DNA of 64,000 bases from Salinibacterium sp. SWN248 (GTDB taxonomy: Bacteria > Actinomycetota > Actinomycetes > Actinomycetales > Microbacteriaceae): assembly GCF_015864575.1 (NCBI RefSeq), contig NZ_JADYWW010000001.1:434001-498000 (forward strand), in the 5' to 3' direction. Below are positions 7,970 to 16,120 of this stretch, in pieces. Made by a program: the position numbers and the translations under genes. The notes under the pieces were generated by a model. The model was given only the letters and a program-made list of their open reading frames with translations, did no database searches and was not told the DNA's origin. How positions within the stretch are numbered: the stretch's first letter is position 1; each line of letters opens with the position of its first letter.

Positions 7970-9154
7970 CTAGCTCTTGACGGAGAGCCAGGCATCCGTC
8001 CACTGCTGGAAGTTCGTGCAGGTGACGTCGGTGCGACCATCAATGCACTGCTCGATGGGGGTGGTCCAGAACCAGACGTTGCTGAAGTATTCTTCGTCGG
8101 TGGCGTTGAAGTACTCGCAGTGTGCTGCAGCTTCGTCGCTCGTTTCGCAGAAGGCAGCGTTGGCGGGAGCCATACCGAAGTTCGTGGCGATTGCGCCGTT
8201 CACGTCGGCAGAGCTGGTGTAGTCAACCCAGGCGTAGGCACAGTTGGGCGACTGGGACTCAGCGGCGATCATCCAGGCATCCGACCATCCGGTTGAACCC
8301 TCTTCAGGAAGAACACTCTTGAACTTGTCGTCATCGGTGAGCTTGCGCAGGATCTCCCACGAGGTACCGAGAACGGTAGTGCCGCCGGCGAACGAGGTGA
8401 TCTGAGCGGCAGGGTCGGCCCAGTACTCGGAGACGATCTTGTTCTGCTGCTTGAGCAGATCGATCGCAGCATCGAGCTGGTCCTGGTCGAGCGCGTACGG
8501 GTTGGTGATGCCGAGGTCAGGCTCGTGAGCCATCAGATACACGGCAGCGTCGGCGATGTAGATCGGTGCGTCATAGGCAATGATCTGGCCGGCGTAGGGG
8601 CTGTCTGACTCCCACGCAACATCCCAGCTCGTGGGCTCTTCAGTCACAACATCGCTGTTGTACTGCAGGATGTTGGCGCCGCGGCCGATGGGAACGCCAT
8701 ACGACTTGCCGTTGATGGTGTCATAAATCTGACCCTTCATGCCCTCGACGATTTCGTCACCGAAGTTGGGAACGAGGTCGAGGTTGATGGGCTGAACGTC
8801 GCCACCGGCGATCAGGCGAAGGCTTGCATCGCCCGAAGCGGAGACGATGTCGTAGTCGCCCGTGCGCATGAGCTGCACCATCTCGTCACTCGTGCCGGCG
8901 ACACGACGGTTGACCGTGCATCCTGTTTCGGCAGTGAATTCGTCGGACCAGGCGGGCTCAACGAAGCCGCTCCACGCGACGATGTTAACTTCGCTTTCCA
9001 TCTCGCCCAGCTCTTCGAGCATGGGGATGTCGGGCACGTCGATGCTGAGGCCGCCGGCAGCGGTGCCGGTGCTGTCAGTGTCGGACGAACAGCCGCTGAG
9101 GGCGAGAGCGGCAACAGCGAGGAACGCTGCGCCGGTCATGATCTTGGATCGCAT
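7970..9154 (-). CDS. potD: Extracellular solute-binding lipoprotein, PotD-like
   Basis: 394 residues starting at the ATG at 9154, which has an AAGGAG ribosome site 6 nt upstream. The open frame runs further upstream as low-complexity sequence and should not be included. A lipobox LALSGC places the lipid anchor at Cys22. The mature part is a class-II/III periplasmic binding protein, with the family's VNIVAWSGFVEPAW strand near the start and alternating domain segments. Extra cysteines occur in the second half (for example ETGCTVN and EQCIDGRTDVTC), possibly forming disulfides outside the cell. It would capture putrescine, spermidine or a related amine and hand it to PotB/PotC. The exact ligand is not predictable. 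Confidence 0.9.
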   Translation of the reverse strand: MRSKIMTGAAFLAVAALALSGCSSDTDSTGTAAGGLSIDVPDIPMLEELGEMESEVNIVAWSGFVEPAWSDEFTAETGCTVNRRVAGTSDEMVQLMRTGDYDIVSASGDASLRLIAGGDVQPINLDLVPNFGDEIVEGMKGQIYDTINGKSYGVPIGRGANILQYNSDVVTEEPTSWDVAWESDSPYAGQIIAYDAPIYIADAAVYLMAHEPDLGITNPYALDQDQLDAAIDLLKQQNKIVSEYWADPAAQITSFAGGTTVLGTSWEILRKLTDDDKFKSVLPEEGSTGWSDAWMIAAESQSPNCAYAWVDYTSSADVNGAIATNFGMAPANAAFCETSDEAAAHCEYFNATDEEYFSNVWFWTTPIEQCIDGRTDVTCTNFQQWTDAWLSVKS

Positions 9155-9317
9155 GATGACTCCTTGGGTGATTGATGGGTGCTGCTGTGGATGCTGCGTG
9201 TGCTGTGTTTGCTGTTGCGGTGTGACTGTGGCTGGGCCGGTTGTGCCGGATTTGCCGGTATTGCAGGGGTGATCTGTGGGGTGGATGCGTCTGTTGGCCG
9301 ATCGCCTGACTCGTCGG

Positions 9318-10376
9318 TTAGCCGATGCGCGAGGCGTGATCGGCGGTCCATTCGACGCGCACGCGGTCGCCGCGAGCGAAGGCGGATTCGGCGGAGGGGT
9401 GATGGTCGTTGGCGCGCTCGGCGATGATGCGCACGCCGGATTCGGTGTCGACGAGAAAGCGGGTCGTCGGTCCGGTGTAGACGGTTTCGGAGACCGTGCC
9501 GAGCAGCGATACGGCTCCGGCGCTCGCCGCGGTGTCGGCGGTGAGCAGGCGAACCCGTTCGGGGCGCACGCTCGATTGCACGCCATCCGCAGAGAGTTCG
9601 GCGGGGATGAGGTTCGAGAGTCCCAAGAAGCGGGCGACGAATTCGGTCGCCGGGAATTCGTAGACTTCGCGGGCGGTGCCGACCTGCTCGACGCGGCCGT
9701 TGTTGAAGACGGCGACGCGGTCGCTCAGGGTGAGCGCTTCTTCTTGGTCGTGGGTGACGAAGATGAAGGTGATACCAACTTCGCGCTGAATCTGCTTGAG
9801 CTCGATCTGCATCTCTTCGCGCAGCTGCTTGTCGAGGGCGCCGAGCGGTTCGTCGAGAAGTAGTACTTGCGGGCGCAGGATGAGCGCGCGGGCTAGGGCG
9901 ATGCGCTGGCGTTGACCGCCCGAAAGCTGGTGGGGGAGGCGGTCGGCAACGGCCGAGAGTCGAACTTGCTCGAGCGCGAGGCCCACTTGAGTTGCGCGTT
10001 CGGCGCGACTGACACCGGCAACCCGCAGGCCGTAGCCCACGTTTTCGGCGATCGTGAAGTGTGGGAACAGTGCGTAGTCCTGAAACACCGTGTTGACCTG
10101 GCGCGCGTGCGGCGGAACCGCGGTTACGTCGGTGCCGGAGAGGTGGATGCTGCCGCTCGTGACGTTCTCGAAGCCGGCGATCATCCGCAGCACGGTGGTC
10201 TTGCCTGATCCGGAGGGGCCGAGCATCGAGAGGAACTCGCCGGGCTTCACGTCGAGGTCGAGCGCTTCGACTGCGGTGAAGTCGCCGAACTTCTTAGAGA
10301 CGCCGGCGAGGCTGACGGCGCCGGGCGCGGGAGCGGCATCCGTAGTGGACGGGGCTGGCTGAGCGGACGCGTGCAC
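9318..10376 (-). CDS. potA: ABC transporter ATP-binding protein, PotA-like
   Basis: 352 residues from the GTG at 10376, chosen because AAGGAG stands 7 nt upstream; the alternative start 21 codons earlier has no ribosome site. Walker A GPSGSGKTT is near residues 53-61, the signature LSGGQRQRIALARAL near 150, Walker B VLLLDEPLGALD follows, and the switch His lies in FVTHDQEEA. The last 110 residues form the TOBE/MOP regulatory domain usual in PotA/MalK-type ATPases. It is the first gene of the pot operon and energises PotBC. A 163-bp gap to potD holds only Pro/Thr/Gln-coding-like repetitive sequence with no recognisable gene. Confidence 0.92.
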   Translation of the reverse strand: MHASAQPAPSTTDAAPAPGAVSLAGVSKKFGDFTAVEALDLDVKPGEFLSMLGPSGSGKTTVLRMIAGFENVTSGSIHLSGTDVTAVPPHARQVNTVFQDYALFPHFTIAENVGYGLRVAGVSRAERATQVGLALEQVRLSAVADRLPHQLSGGQRQRIALARALILRPQVLLLDEPLGALDKQLREEMQIELKQIQREVGITFIFVTHDQEEALTLSDRVAVFNNGRVEQVGTAREVYEFPATEFVARFLGLSNLIPAELSADGVQSSVRPERVRLLTADTAASAGAVSLLGTVSETVYTGPTTRFLVDTESGVRIIAERANDHHPSAESAFARGDRVRVEWTADHASRIG

Positions 10377-10417
10377 GGGTGACTCCTTGGAACGACGGTG
10401 ATCTCTGAGTGAGAGTA

Positions 10418-10446
10418 AACCTATAGAACCAGAGTTCATATTTCAA
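10418..10446 (-). promoter_or_regulatory. Candidate sigma70-type promoter of the pot operon
   Basis: On the minus strand TTGAAA (10446-10441) and TAGGTT (10423-10418) are separated by exactly 17 bp, the optimal -35/-10 spacing. Transcription would start about 35 bp before the potA GTG. Prediction from consensus only. Confidence 0.5.
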
Positions 10447-10499
10447 GCGTGTGTCCAAATCGTCACAAAAAGGCAACGGCTCAGGTGATTGGTGCGAGA

Positions 10500-10509
10500 A
10501 TTGATCAAT
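10500..10509. promoter_or_regulatory. ATTGATCAAT palindrome at the start of the GntR gene
   Basis: A perfect 10-bp palindrome overlaps the ATG of the divergent GntR-family regulator and lies about 55 bp upstream of the predicted pot promoter. The position suits an autoregulatory operator. GntR/FadR operators are short dyads of this kind, but the match to any specific consensus was not tested. Confidence 0.4.
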
Positions 10510-11311
10510 GCACTCGACTGACTCGGCTGAAACGCCGCGAAATAGTGCGGCGGTAGCTGATGACGCCGCTCGCTCTCGCGACGCTGCGCGGCCGGGCCGA
10601 CTGCAAGGTTCGCTCTTTCAATCGATCGGCGATGCCGGTCGGGCAGAGCTCGTCGAACGCCGTCTCGCCAGTGCGATTACCGGCGGTCACTTACGGGCGG
10701 GCGAGCGTCTTCCCTCAGAAAATGACCTCGCTCGAAGCTTCGGCGTAGCGCCGACAACCGTGCGCGAATCCCTGCTGGCTCTGCGCAGCCAGGGTCTCGT
10801 GGTGACTCGTCGCGGTCGCAATGGCGGCAGCTTCGTGGCGGACTCAGCCGACCCGGTAGCTCACGCGCGCACCGCCTTGGCGGCAACATCCCGCGTCGCC
10901 CTTCGTGATTTGGGCGCCCACTATGCCGCCATCACTGCTGCGTGCGTTCGCTTGGCTGCGCGCCGAGCGGTGCCCTCCGAAGTGCAGCAAGTGCGCTCGC
11001 GCCTGGCCCGACTCGATGAGTCGGATCTCGAACAGTGGCGCAGCACCCTCGACGATGCGCAGATCGAACTCGTCGCGCTTAGCCAGTCGGCCCGTCTCAC
11101 TCGTGAACAGATGCGATTGCAGGCCGAAATGTCGCCGATGCTTCGCCTGATTGACGTGGATGAGACATCCCGTCAGGCCCAACCTGCGCTGTTGGCGAGT
11201 GTCGTGGATGCGGTGGAAGCCGGCGACGACCACGAAGCCGTTGCGGCCACCGAACGCATGGTGGATGCCGTGATCAACGCCCTCATCGATTTGCAGTCGC
11301 AATCACGCTGA
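10508..11311 (+). CDS. GntR/FadR-family transcriptional regulator
   Basis: 267 residues. The winged HTH typical of GntR is clear at residues 45-110: LPSENDLARSFGVAPTTVRESLLALRSQGLVVTRRGRNGG in short segments. The C-terminal 140 residues are all-helical and fit the FCD ligand-binding domain of the FadR subfamily. It is divergent from the pot importer and probably controls it, with an amine or its metabolite as effector. The first 35 residues are Ala/Asp-rich and likely disordered. Ligand and target are inferred from location. Confidence 0.85.
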   Translation: MHSTDSAETPRNSAAVADDAARSRDAARPGRLQGSLFQSIGDAGRAELVERRLASAITGGHLRAGERLPSENDLARSFGVAPTTVRESLLALRSQGLVVTRRGRNGGSFVADSADPVAHARTALAATSRVALRDLGAHYAAITAACVRLAARRAVPSEVQQVRSRLARLDESDLEQWRSTLDDAQIELVALSQSARLTREQMRLQAEMSPMLRLIDVDETSRQAQPALLASVVDAVEAGDDHEAVAATERMVDAVINALIDLQSQSR

Positions 11312-11379
11312 ACTAGCGGTGCAGGGCATCTGGTGCATAAGATGCCACGAACAGGATCAGTCAGAGTAGGCGGCACCCG

Positions 11380-11412
11380 ATGACCACGAGCGATAGCGCA
11401 ACGCAACGATGA
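11380..11412 (+). other. Ten-codon upstream ORF overlapping the Cache-protein start
   Basis: ATG at 11380 opens a frame coding MTTSDSATQR and stops at TGA 11410-11412, which overlaps the ATG of the next gene as ATGA. Either it is a short upstream ORF that couples translation, or the annotated downstream start is not the real one. The spacing before it (GAGTAGGCGGC) includes a passable ribosome site. Confidence 0.35.
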
Positions 11413-12113
11413 CGACACCAACGAGCACGAGCACAGCAGCTCGCGCGGCGGCCATCGTCTCGCAGTATTTCAGCGCCCCGATCGCCAGCCTCGAAGCCAC
11501 CGCACTTCTGCTCGGCACCGAGCTGGCGGCATCCGGAAATCTCGGCCCGCTTTCGTCTCAGCAGATTGACGCGCTAGTGGAGCCGCACGCTCTCGCGACG
11601 GTTGCGCTGCCCGATGTTCACATCTACGGTGCCGGGTTTATTGCGACCGTTGGGCTGCTGACGGATGAGCGTAACCACCTCTCGTGGTGGCAGGGCGATG
11701 ACCCTAAACGCCTGCTTTTGGCCGCGCAATCGGTGAACAAGGAGCACATCGATTACAGCGAACTTGAGTGGTTCCGCGTGCCGATGGAGACCGGCCGCGG
11801 CCACGTTGCCGGGCCCTATGTCGACTACCTCTGCAGTGACGAATACACGATAACAATCGCCGCTCCCGTGCACATCGACGGCACATTCGTCGGCGTCGCT
11901 GGCCTCGATTTGCTCATCGATTCGGTCGAACGGCAACTGCTGCCGAAGCTCGCCGAACTCGGCGACAAAGTCACGCTCGTCAACAGCGTCGGTCGTGTCG
12001 TTATCTCGACGGATCCGCGGCACGCCACGGGTGATGCCGTGCGTGGTGGGGCCCTCGCTGAGCTCGAGCGCACGGAGTGCGAGGGTGTCGCGCTGGAGAT
12101 CATCGCTGAATAA
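11409..12113 (+). CDS. Cache (PDC-like) sensory-domain protein
   Basis: 234 residues. A helix of about 40 residues leads into a PDC/Cache-type fold; the segments GAGFIATVGLLTDERNHLSWWQG, WFRVPMETGRGHVAGPYVDYL and ITIAAPVHIDGTFVGVAGLDLLIDSVE, split across residues 75-180, are the usual dCache core. Such domains bind small molecules such as amino acids or amines. No signal peptide, membrane helix or output domain is visible, so it looks like a free cytosolic ligand-binding protein. It lies 97 bp downstream of the GntR regulator on the same strand, and similar pairs are, to my knowledge, common beside amine-uptake genes in actinobacteria. Its role is otherwise unknown. Confidence 0.75.
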   Translation: MTTPTSTSTAARAAAIVSQYFSAPIASLEATALLLGTELAASGNLGPLSSQQIDALVEPHALATVALPDVHIYGAGFIATVGLLTDERNHLSWWQGDDPKRLLLAAQSVNKEHIDYSELEWFRVPMETGRGHVAGPYVDYLCSDEYTITIAAPVHIDGTFVGVAGLDLLIDSVERQLLPKLAELGDKVTLVNSVGRVVISTDPRHATGDAVRGGALAELERTECEGVALEIIAE

Positions 12114-12183
12114 TTCAGGCGTCCGTGAGAGAGCATCGCTCCGTATCTCGAACGTGTAATGCGAGCCGCCGTATGCTCTTCGT

Positions 12184-12831
12184 ATGGCAACGACGGGTGT
12201 GCAGGCGAATTCGTTAGGATCCAACGCAGGGGTGCCAATGCGACTTGCGGCGCTGGAAGATTTACCGGGCGTCGTTGGCACTCTTGTGGAGGCGTTCGAC
12301 AAGGACCCGGTGTGGGCTTGGGCGTTTCCCGATCCCCAGTTGCGTGCTGCCCAGCATGCGACTGTCTTTCGGATGACTGTCGCCCACGCCATTGCGAATA
12401 AGGCCGCCTGGCTCACCGCGGGTTGCGGAGCGGTCGTGACGGCGTTTGGCCCCGGCGTCAATGAAATGTCCGATTCGGATGCGGAACAGTTTCCGACCGT
12501 TCTTCGTGGTTTTCTCGGAGATCACGCCGACGCAGTCAACGGTCTCTTCGAACGCTTCGAGCATGCCCGCCCTGTCGATACTCCGCACCTCTACATTTCC
12601 ATGCTCGGCGTTCAAGATGAGGCACGCGGAAACGGAATCGGGATGTCGCTGCTCGCTCGTGTCGTAGCGCAGGCAGATGCTCAAGGAGTTGGAACTTATT
12701 TAGAGTCAAGCAACGGTGCCAATGACCGACGCTATGAGGCAGCGGGATTCAGGATGCACGGCAGCGTTCCTGTAGCGCCGGGGTTGCCGGCGGTCAACAC
12801 AATGTGGCGGGATCCGGCCCGAGGCAAATAG
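12184..12831 (+). CDS. GNAT-family N-acetyltransferase
   Basis: 215 residues. The acetyl-CoA pyrophosphate-binding motif A is LGVQDEARGNGIGMSLL near residues 141-157, with the RGNGIG loop of the GNAT fold. The C-terminal NDRRYEAAGFRMHG is the usual motif B region. Substrate is unknown; the layout (hydrophobic WAWAFPDP near 45, motif A late) resembles small-molecule acetyltransferases. It is a single gene facing the convergent FMN reductase, with a hairpin between them. Confidence 0.82.
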   Translation: MATTGVQANSLGSNAGVPMRLAALEDLPGVVGTLVEAFDKDPVWAWAFPDPQLRAAQHATVFRMTVAHAIANKAAWLTAGCGAVVTAFGPGVNEMSDSDAEQFPTVLRGFLGDHADAVNGLFERFEHARPVDTPHLYISMLGVQDEARGNGIGMSLLARVVAQADAQGVGTYLESSNGANDRRYEAAGFRMHGSVPVAPGLPAVNTMWRDPARGK

Positions 12832-12854
12832 GGCATCCCCCCCCCGAACGCCGA

Positions 12855-12885
12855 AACGGCTCCCCGGGTATTGCGGGAAGCCGTT
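12855..12885. terminator. Hairpin between convergent genes
   Basis: AACGGCTCCC (12855-12864) pairs with GGGAAGCCGTT (12875-12885) with one bulged A. It sits between the ends of the GNAT gene and the FMN reductase gene, so it could serve both directions. A run of nine C residues precedes it (12837-12845). No U tract follows on either strand. Confidence 0.45.
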
Positions 12886-12903
12886 CGAGGGGTACGCGGG
12901 TAC

Positions 12904-13485
12904 TTAGGCGGCGGCGGTGGCCAGCTGCTCGGCGCGCACAGTTGCCATACCGCGTGTCCACGCGGTGAGCTGGTCAACCATCGGTTCGAGGGTGCCGGCG
13001 TTCTGTTCGGTCGGGGCGAAGACGGTGAAGTTCTCGAAGTCGGTGAACAGCGAGAACATGACCGAGCGCTGCACGTGAGCTACTTGTAGCTCGGAGAGCA
13101 CCCCGCGCAGGTGCTCGACGGCGCGAACGCCGCCCATGGAGCCGTAGGAGACGAAGCCAGCAGCCTTGTTCTTGAACTCAGCGTTGAGGAACGAGAGTGC
13201 GTTCACAAGAACGGGACCAGCGGTGTGGTTGTACTCATGAGCGACGAAGATGAAGCCGTCGAATTCGCTAATCTTGGCTGACCACGCTTTGGTGTGGTCG
13301 TTTTGGTAGTTCTGGTACGCGGCGGGGTAGGGCTCGTCGAGCATCGGGAGGTCGAAGTCGGCGATGTTGACGATTTCGAACTCGGCGTCGTCTCGGGTCG
13401 AAACCTGGGCGAGAACCCATTCGGCGACGGACTGGTTGACGCTGCCCGGGCGGCTAGCACCCGTGATGATCGCAATCTTGGTCAT
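12904..13485 (-). CDS. NADPH-dependent FMN reductase family protein
   Basis: 193 residues, flavodoxin-like. The N-terminal TGASRPGSVNQSVAEWV loop (residues 9-25) is the FMN phosphate-binding segment, and FIFVAHEYNHTAGPVLVNAL near residues 79-98 is the family's second FMN contact. The enzyme would reduce flavins or quinones with NADPH in the cytosol. It is divergent from a MarR-family gene across about 100 bp of dyad-rich DNA, which suggests that MarR represses it and responds to an electrophile or oxidant. Substrate unknown. Confidence 0.87.
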   Translation of the reverse strand: MTKIAIITGASRPGSVNQSVAEWVLAQVSTRDDAEFEIVNIADFDLPMLDEPYPAAYQNYQNDHTKAWSAKISEFDGFIFVAHEYNHTAGPVLVNALSFLNAEFKNKAAGFVSYGSMGGVRAVEHLRGVLSELQVAHVQRSVMFSLFTDFENFTVFAPTEQNAGTLEPMVDQLTAWTRGMATVRAEQLATAAA

Positions 13486-13510
13486 GCTGTATCCCCTTAG
13501 GACGAATTTT

Positions 13511-13559
13511 GTTGACGTGTCACTAAAGATGTTGTCATATCAACAATAAAGTGTCAAAC
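13511..13559. promoter_or_regulatory. Dyad-rich intergenic region, candidate MarR operator
   Basis: Two symmetric elements lie between the divergent FMN reductase and MarR genes. TGTTG-TCATAT-CAACA occupies 13530-13545. It is flanked by GTTGAC (13511-13516) and GTGTCAAAC (13551-13559), which form an outer inverted pair. MarR proteins typically bind TTG-N-CAA dyads of this size. Confidence 0.45.
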
Positions 13560-13590
13560 TAAATCTTGCGAGCGATGAAAAGAGGCTGTG

Positions 13591-14082
13591 ATGACGAACG
13601 CACAGGAAATGGATGACCGCGAGAACGCCGTGTGGCGTGGTTTCGTGAGCGCAACACAGCAGCTGGCGTCGTCTCTCGACAGGCAGTTGGTTCAGGATGC
13701 TCAGCTCTCCGGTCCGGAGCACGTGGTGCTCACGGCGCTTGCCGAGCACGCCCAGCAGTCCGACATTCTCATTCGCGCCCGTGATCTGGGCTTCTCTCTC
13801 GGGTGGGACCGCAGCCGTCTCTCACACCTGCTCAAGCGCATGGAGACTCGCGGCCTCCTGGAGCGCACGAGCTGCCCCTCGGATGCTCGCGGTCTCAACG
13901 TGCAGATCACCGCCGACGGTCTCGAAACGGTGCGGCAGGCATCATCCGGGTACCTAGAGTTTGTGCGCACGCACTTCTTCAACCTGCTGACCCGCGAGGA
14001 GCAGGATGCCCTGGCCTCGGTTAGCGCCAAGATCAAGTCCACCCTCGAGCCGCAGTGCGATTCGGCGGCTGCCGCCTCGTAG
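13591..14082 (+). CDS. MarR-family transcriptional regulator
   Basis: 163 residues from ATG 13591, which has AGAGG 5 nt upstream; the GTG at 13588 is an alternative. The winged HTH is visible as the recognition helix WDRSRLSHLLKRMETRGL at residues 71-88, followed by the wing CPSDARGLNVQIT. The single Cys in the wing differs from the N-terminal redox Cys of OhrR, so thiol sensing is not supported. It probably represses itself and the divergent FMN reductase. Ligand unknown. Confidence 0.87.
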   Translation: MTNAQEMDDRENAVWRGFVSATQQLASSLDRQLVQDAQLSGPEHVVLTALAEHAQQSDILIRARDLGFSLGWDRSRLSHLLKRMETRGLLERTSCPSDARGLNVQITADGLETVRQASSGYLEFVRTHFFNLLTREEQDALASVSAKIKSTLEPQCDSAAAAS

Positions 14083-14124
14083 CGGCGGAGCCGCCGAACG
14101 CTCTGGAAGCGACGGGCAGCGCGG

Positions 14125-14373
14125 CTATTCGGGGATCTCGTCGAGCGGTTTCTGGCCAGAGCTGACGGCGAGCGCAATCAGCGCGACTGCTGAGATGACG
14201 AAGAGCGCGAACCCCGCAACGGTCGCACCGGCGACCCAGTCCGCAGCCCGGATCGGGTCAAGCCCTTGCTCTTCGCGAAGCCGATAGTTCACGCCTTCGA
14301 TCACGGTGAGCACGACCGCGGTGATGAGTCCGAGGCCACCCACCACGGCAAACCAGACGATGGCGCGCTTCAC
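14125..14373 (-). CDS. Small two-helix membrane protein
   Basis: 82 residues with two hydrophobic segments (about 5-26 and 45-70) joined by a polar loop containing RLREEQGLDP. No family recognised. Its start overlaps the stop of the upstream GNAT gene as ATGA, so the two are co-translated. The function is unknown; it may be an accessory envelope protein. Confidence 0.7.
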   Translation of the reverse strand: MKRAIVWFAVVGGLGLITAVVLTVIEGVNYRLREEQGLDPIRAADWVAGATVAGFALFVISAVALIALAVSSGQKPLDEIPE

Positions 14374-14960
14374 TGAGTGACACCCTCACGAGGTGAAGCC
14401 GTCGCGCCATTCGGCTCCGGGTGTTGCACGGCCGACTCGAGTGTCTTCTCGAGAACCTCGAACTGCAGGTCGCCCCGCTGGGGGATCCCGAACCGCTCTT
14501 CGCCGTAGGGAAAAGGCTTCGTGATGCCGGTGCGCACATACCCGCGGCGTTCATAGAAGGCGATGAGTTCCTCGCGCACATCGATCACCGTCATTTGCAT
14601 CACGCTGATTCCCCACTCGCGAGCGGCGAATGCTTCGGCCTCCGCGAGCACCAGCTTGCCAACCCCGCCGCCTTGCTGATTCGGGTCGACGGAGAACATC
14701 CCGAAGTACCCTTTTCCGTGGTCGTCGGCAACGTGCGCGCAGGCCACGAGCTGGTCGTCACGCTCGGCGAGCAGGATGCTCGACCGCGGCCGAGCGAGGT
14801 CGGCTTCCAGAGCTGCGACGTCGAGGCGTGCGCCCTCAATCAGATCAGCTTCGCTCGTCCAACCGGCCCGGCTCTCTTCGCCGCGGTACGCCGCAGTAAC
14901 CAGAGTTAGTAGCGCCGGGATGTCGTCGCGGGTCGCCGTGCGAAAGTTCAGGGTGCTCAT
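14370..14960 (-). CDS. GNAT-family N-acetyltransferase
   Basis: 196 residues. It opens NFRTATRDDIPALLTLVTAAY, the usual GNAT beginning, and carries motif A as MFSVDPNQQGGGVGKLVL near residues 89-106 with the QGGGVG acetyl-CoA loop. The C-terminal FYERRGYVRTGITKPFPYGEE resembles enzymes that act on small amines or peptides. Substrate unknown. It overlaps the downstream two-helix membrane protein gene by four bases. Confidence 0.85.
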   Translation of the reverse strand: MSTLNFRTATRDDIPALLTLVTAAYRGEESRAGWTSEADLIEGARLDVAALEADLARPRSSILLAERDDQLVACAHVADDHGKGYFGMFSVDPNQQGGGVGKLVLAEAEAFAAREWGISVMQMTVIDVREELIAFYERRGYVRTGITKPFPYGEERFGIPQRGDLQFEVLEKTLESAVQHPEPNGATASPREGVTQ

Positions 14961-15019
14961 TCCAGCATCCTAAGTGCGAACGTGGTCGCCGAGCTCGCGG
15001 CCACGATCGCGGCGAAGAG

Positions 15020-16120
15020 TCAGTCAGTGCGCGGCCTGTTGGGGTCACTGCACTGACCGCTGCCGAGGCCGTTCACCGGCTCGCCCCCGTTTCCGCACAG
15101 TGATCCGCCCGGTGGCGCCTCATCGACCACAGTTGTCGTGATCGCTGTCCACCCGATAATTTCGCCGGCGAACACCGGGACCAACTTGCTGTCGACAAGC
15201 TGGACAATGCGCTCGCCAATGAGGAGCCCCGAATCGGGGTCGATGATGATTTCATAAAGAAATCCGTCTTCTTCTTCGCGGCCGAAGGCTACTCCGGTTC
15301 GACCGTTGAGCGTAGCTGCCTCATCGGTGATTTCAACCCCAGGAATCCCCGCCAAGGCCCCATAGAGCGCGGCACGGAGCTCCGCCGGAACCACGCCGGT
15401 GCGCAGCGTCGTGGAGATGAAGTCGAACGCTTGACCATCGGCGCTCACGCCATGGCCTGCGGTGATCCGATAGATATAGTTGAGCAGTCGCTGGGGGTCG
15501 CGTGGCAATTCATCCAGTCTCCAGCCGCGTGGTTTCGAGTTATCGAAACCGCCGAACGGAGCCCGACTGATTTGCTCTTCCTCGAAGCCTGCCCGGGCAG
15601 ACTCCTGCGCTTCCTCTTCAAAACCCTCACCGAAGACCTTGATTGCTGCACGCGGCTCGGTTACGAAAACCCACTCGTCTGAATGGTCAGCAGGAACATA
15701 CATTTGCAAGTTTTGGCTCTCCAAATATGCAAAGTTCTCCCAGTCGGCATTCTGGACCTGGCCCATGAATGCCGCCTCGGTGTCGACCTTCAGATACTGG
15801 CCCGGGCCCACCACCGGATCGGAGTTCTCGATCGCGGCAGCAGCGGCGTTGCCCAAGGCAGAGGCGGCAGCAGCATCCGCTCCACCTTGCCAGCCAGCGA
15901 GCCCTAAAACGTCAGTGAAAACCAAGGTCGCGACGAGGGCGCCAGCGGCGAGAGCGCTGGTGCCACTGAACAAAGCGATGCGCTTCTTAGAGTTCGGTCT
16001 GGCGATTGCCGGTTGTTGCCCGATGTGTTCGACCAGACCTCGTCGACCGCGGCTCAGAGCCTCGGCAGACGGATCCGCGACGTCCTTACCGAACGATCGG
16101 AGCAGTTGAAGTTCGTCCAC
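15020..16120 (-). CDS. ECF sigma-linked membrane protein (CU044_5270-like)
   Basis: 366 residues from a GTG at 16120 with an excellent AGGAGG ribosome site. A cytoplasmic N-terminus of about 45 residues is followed by one membrane helix (IALFSGTSALAAGALVATLVF) and a large extracytoplasmic domain. Proteins of this layout, named CU044_5270 family in actinobacteria, sit directly after ECF sigma genes and are thought to act with them, perhaps as anti-sigma factors. Here it overlaps the sigma gene by 35 bp. The gene continues to CGNGGEPVNGLGSGQCSD, a C-terminal Cys pair that could form a disulfide outside the cell. Family name is from memory. Confidence 0.75.
   Translation of the reverse strand: MDELQLLRSFGKDVADPSAEALSRGRRGLVEHIGQQPAIARPNSKKRIALFSGTSALAAGALVATLVFTDVLGLAGWQGGADAAAASALGNAAAAAIENSDPVVGPGQYLKVDTEAAFMGQVQNADWENFAYLESQNLQMYVPADHSDEWVFVTEPRAAIKVFGEGFEEEAQESARAGFEEEQISRAPFGGFDNSKPRGWRLDELPRDPQRLLNYIYRITAGHGVSADGQAFDFISTTLRTGVVPAELRAALYGALAGIPGVEITDEAATLNGRTGVAFGREEEDGFLYEIIIDPDSGLLIGERIVQLVDSKLVPVFAGEIIGWTAITTTVVDEAPPGGSLCGNGGEPVNGLGSGQCSDPNRPRTD

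Noticed and set aside
9155-9317. Extra coding sequence or extended N-terminus of the PotD-like protein
   Set aside because: The frame is open but encodes only Pro/Thr/Gln/Ser low-complexity sequence, and a perfect ribosome site precedes the internal ATG followed by a lipoprotein signal.
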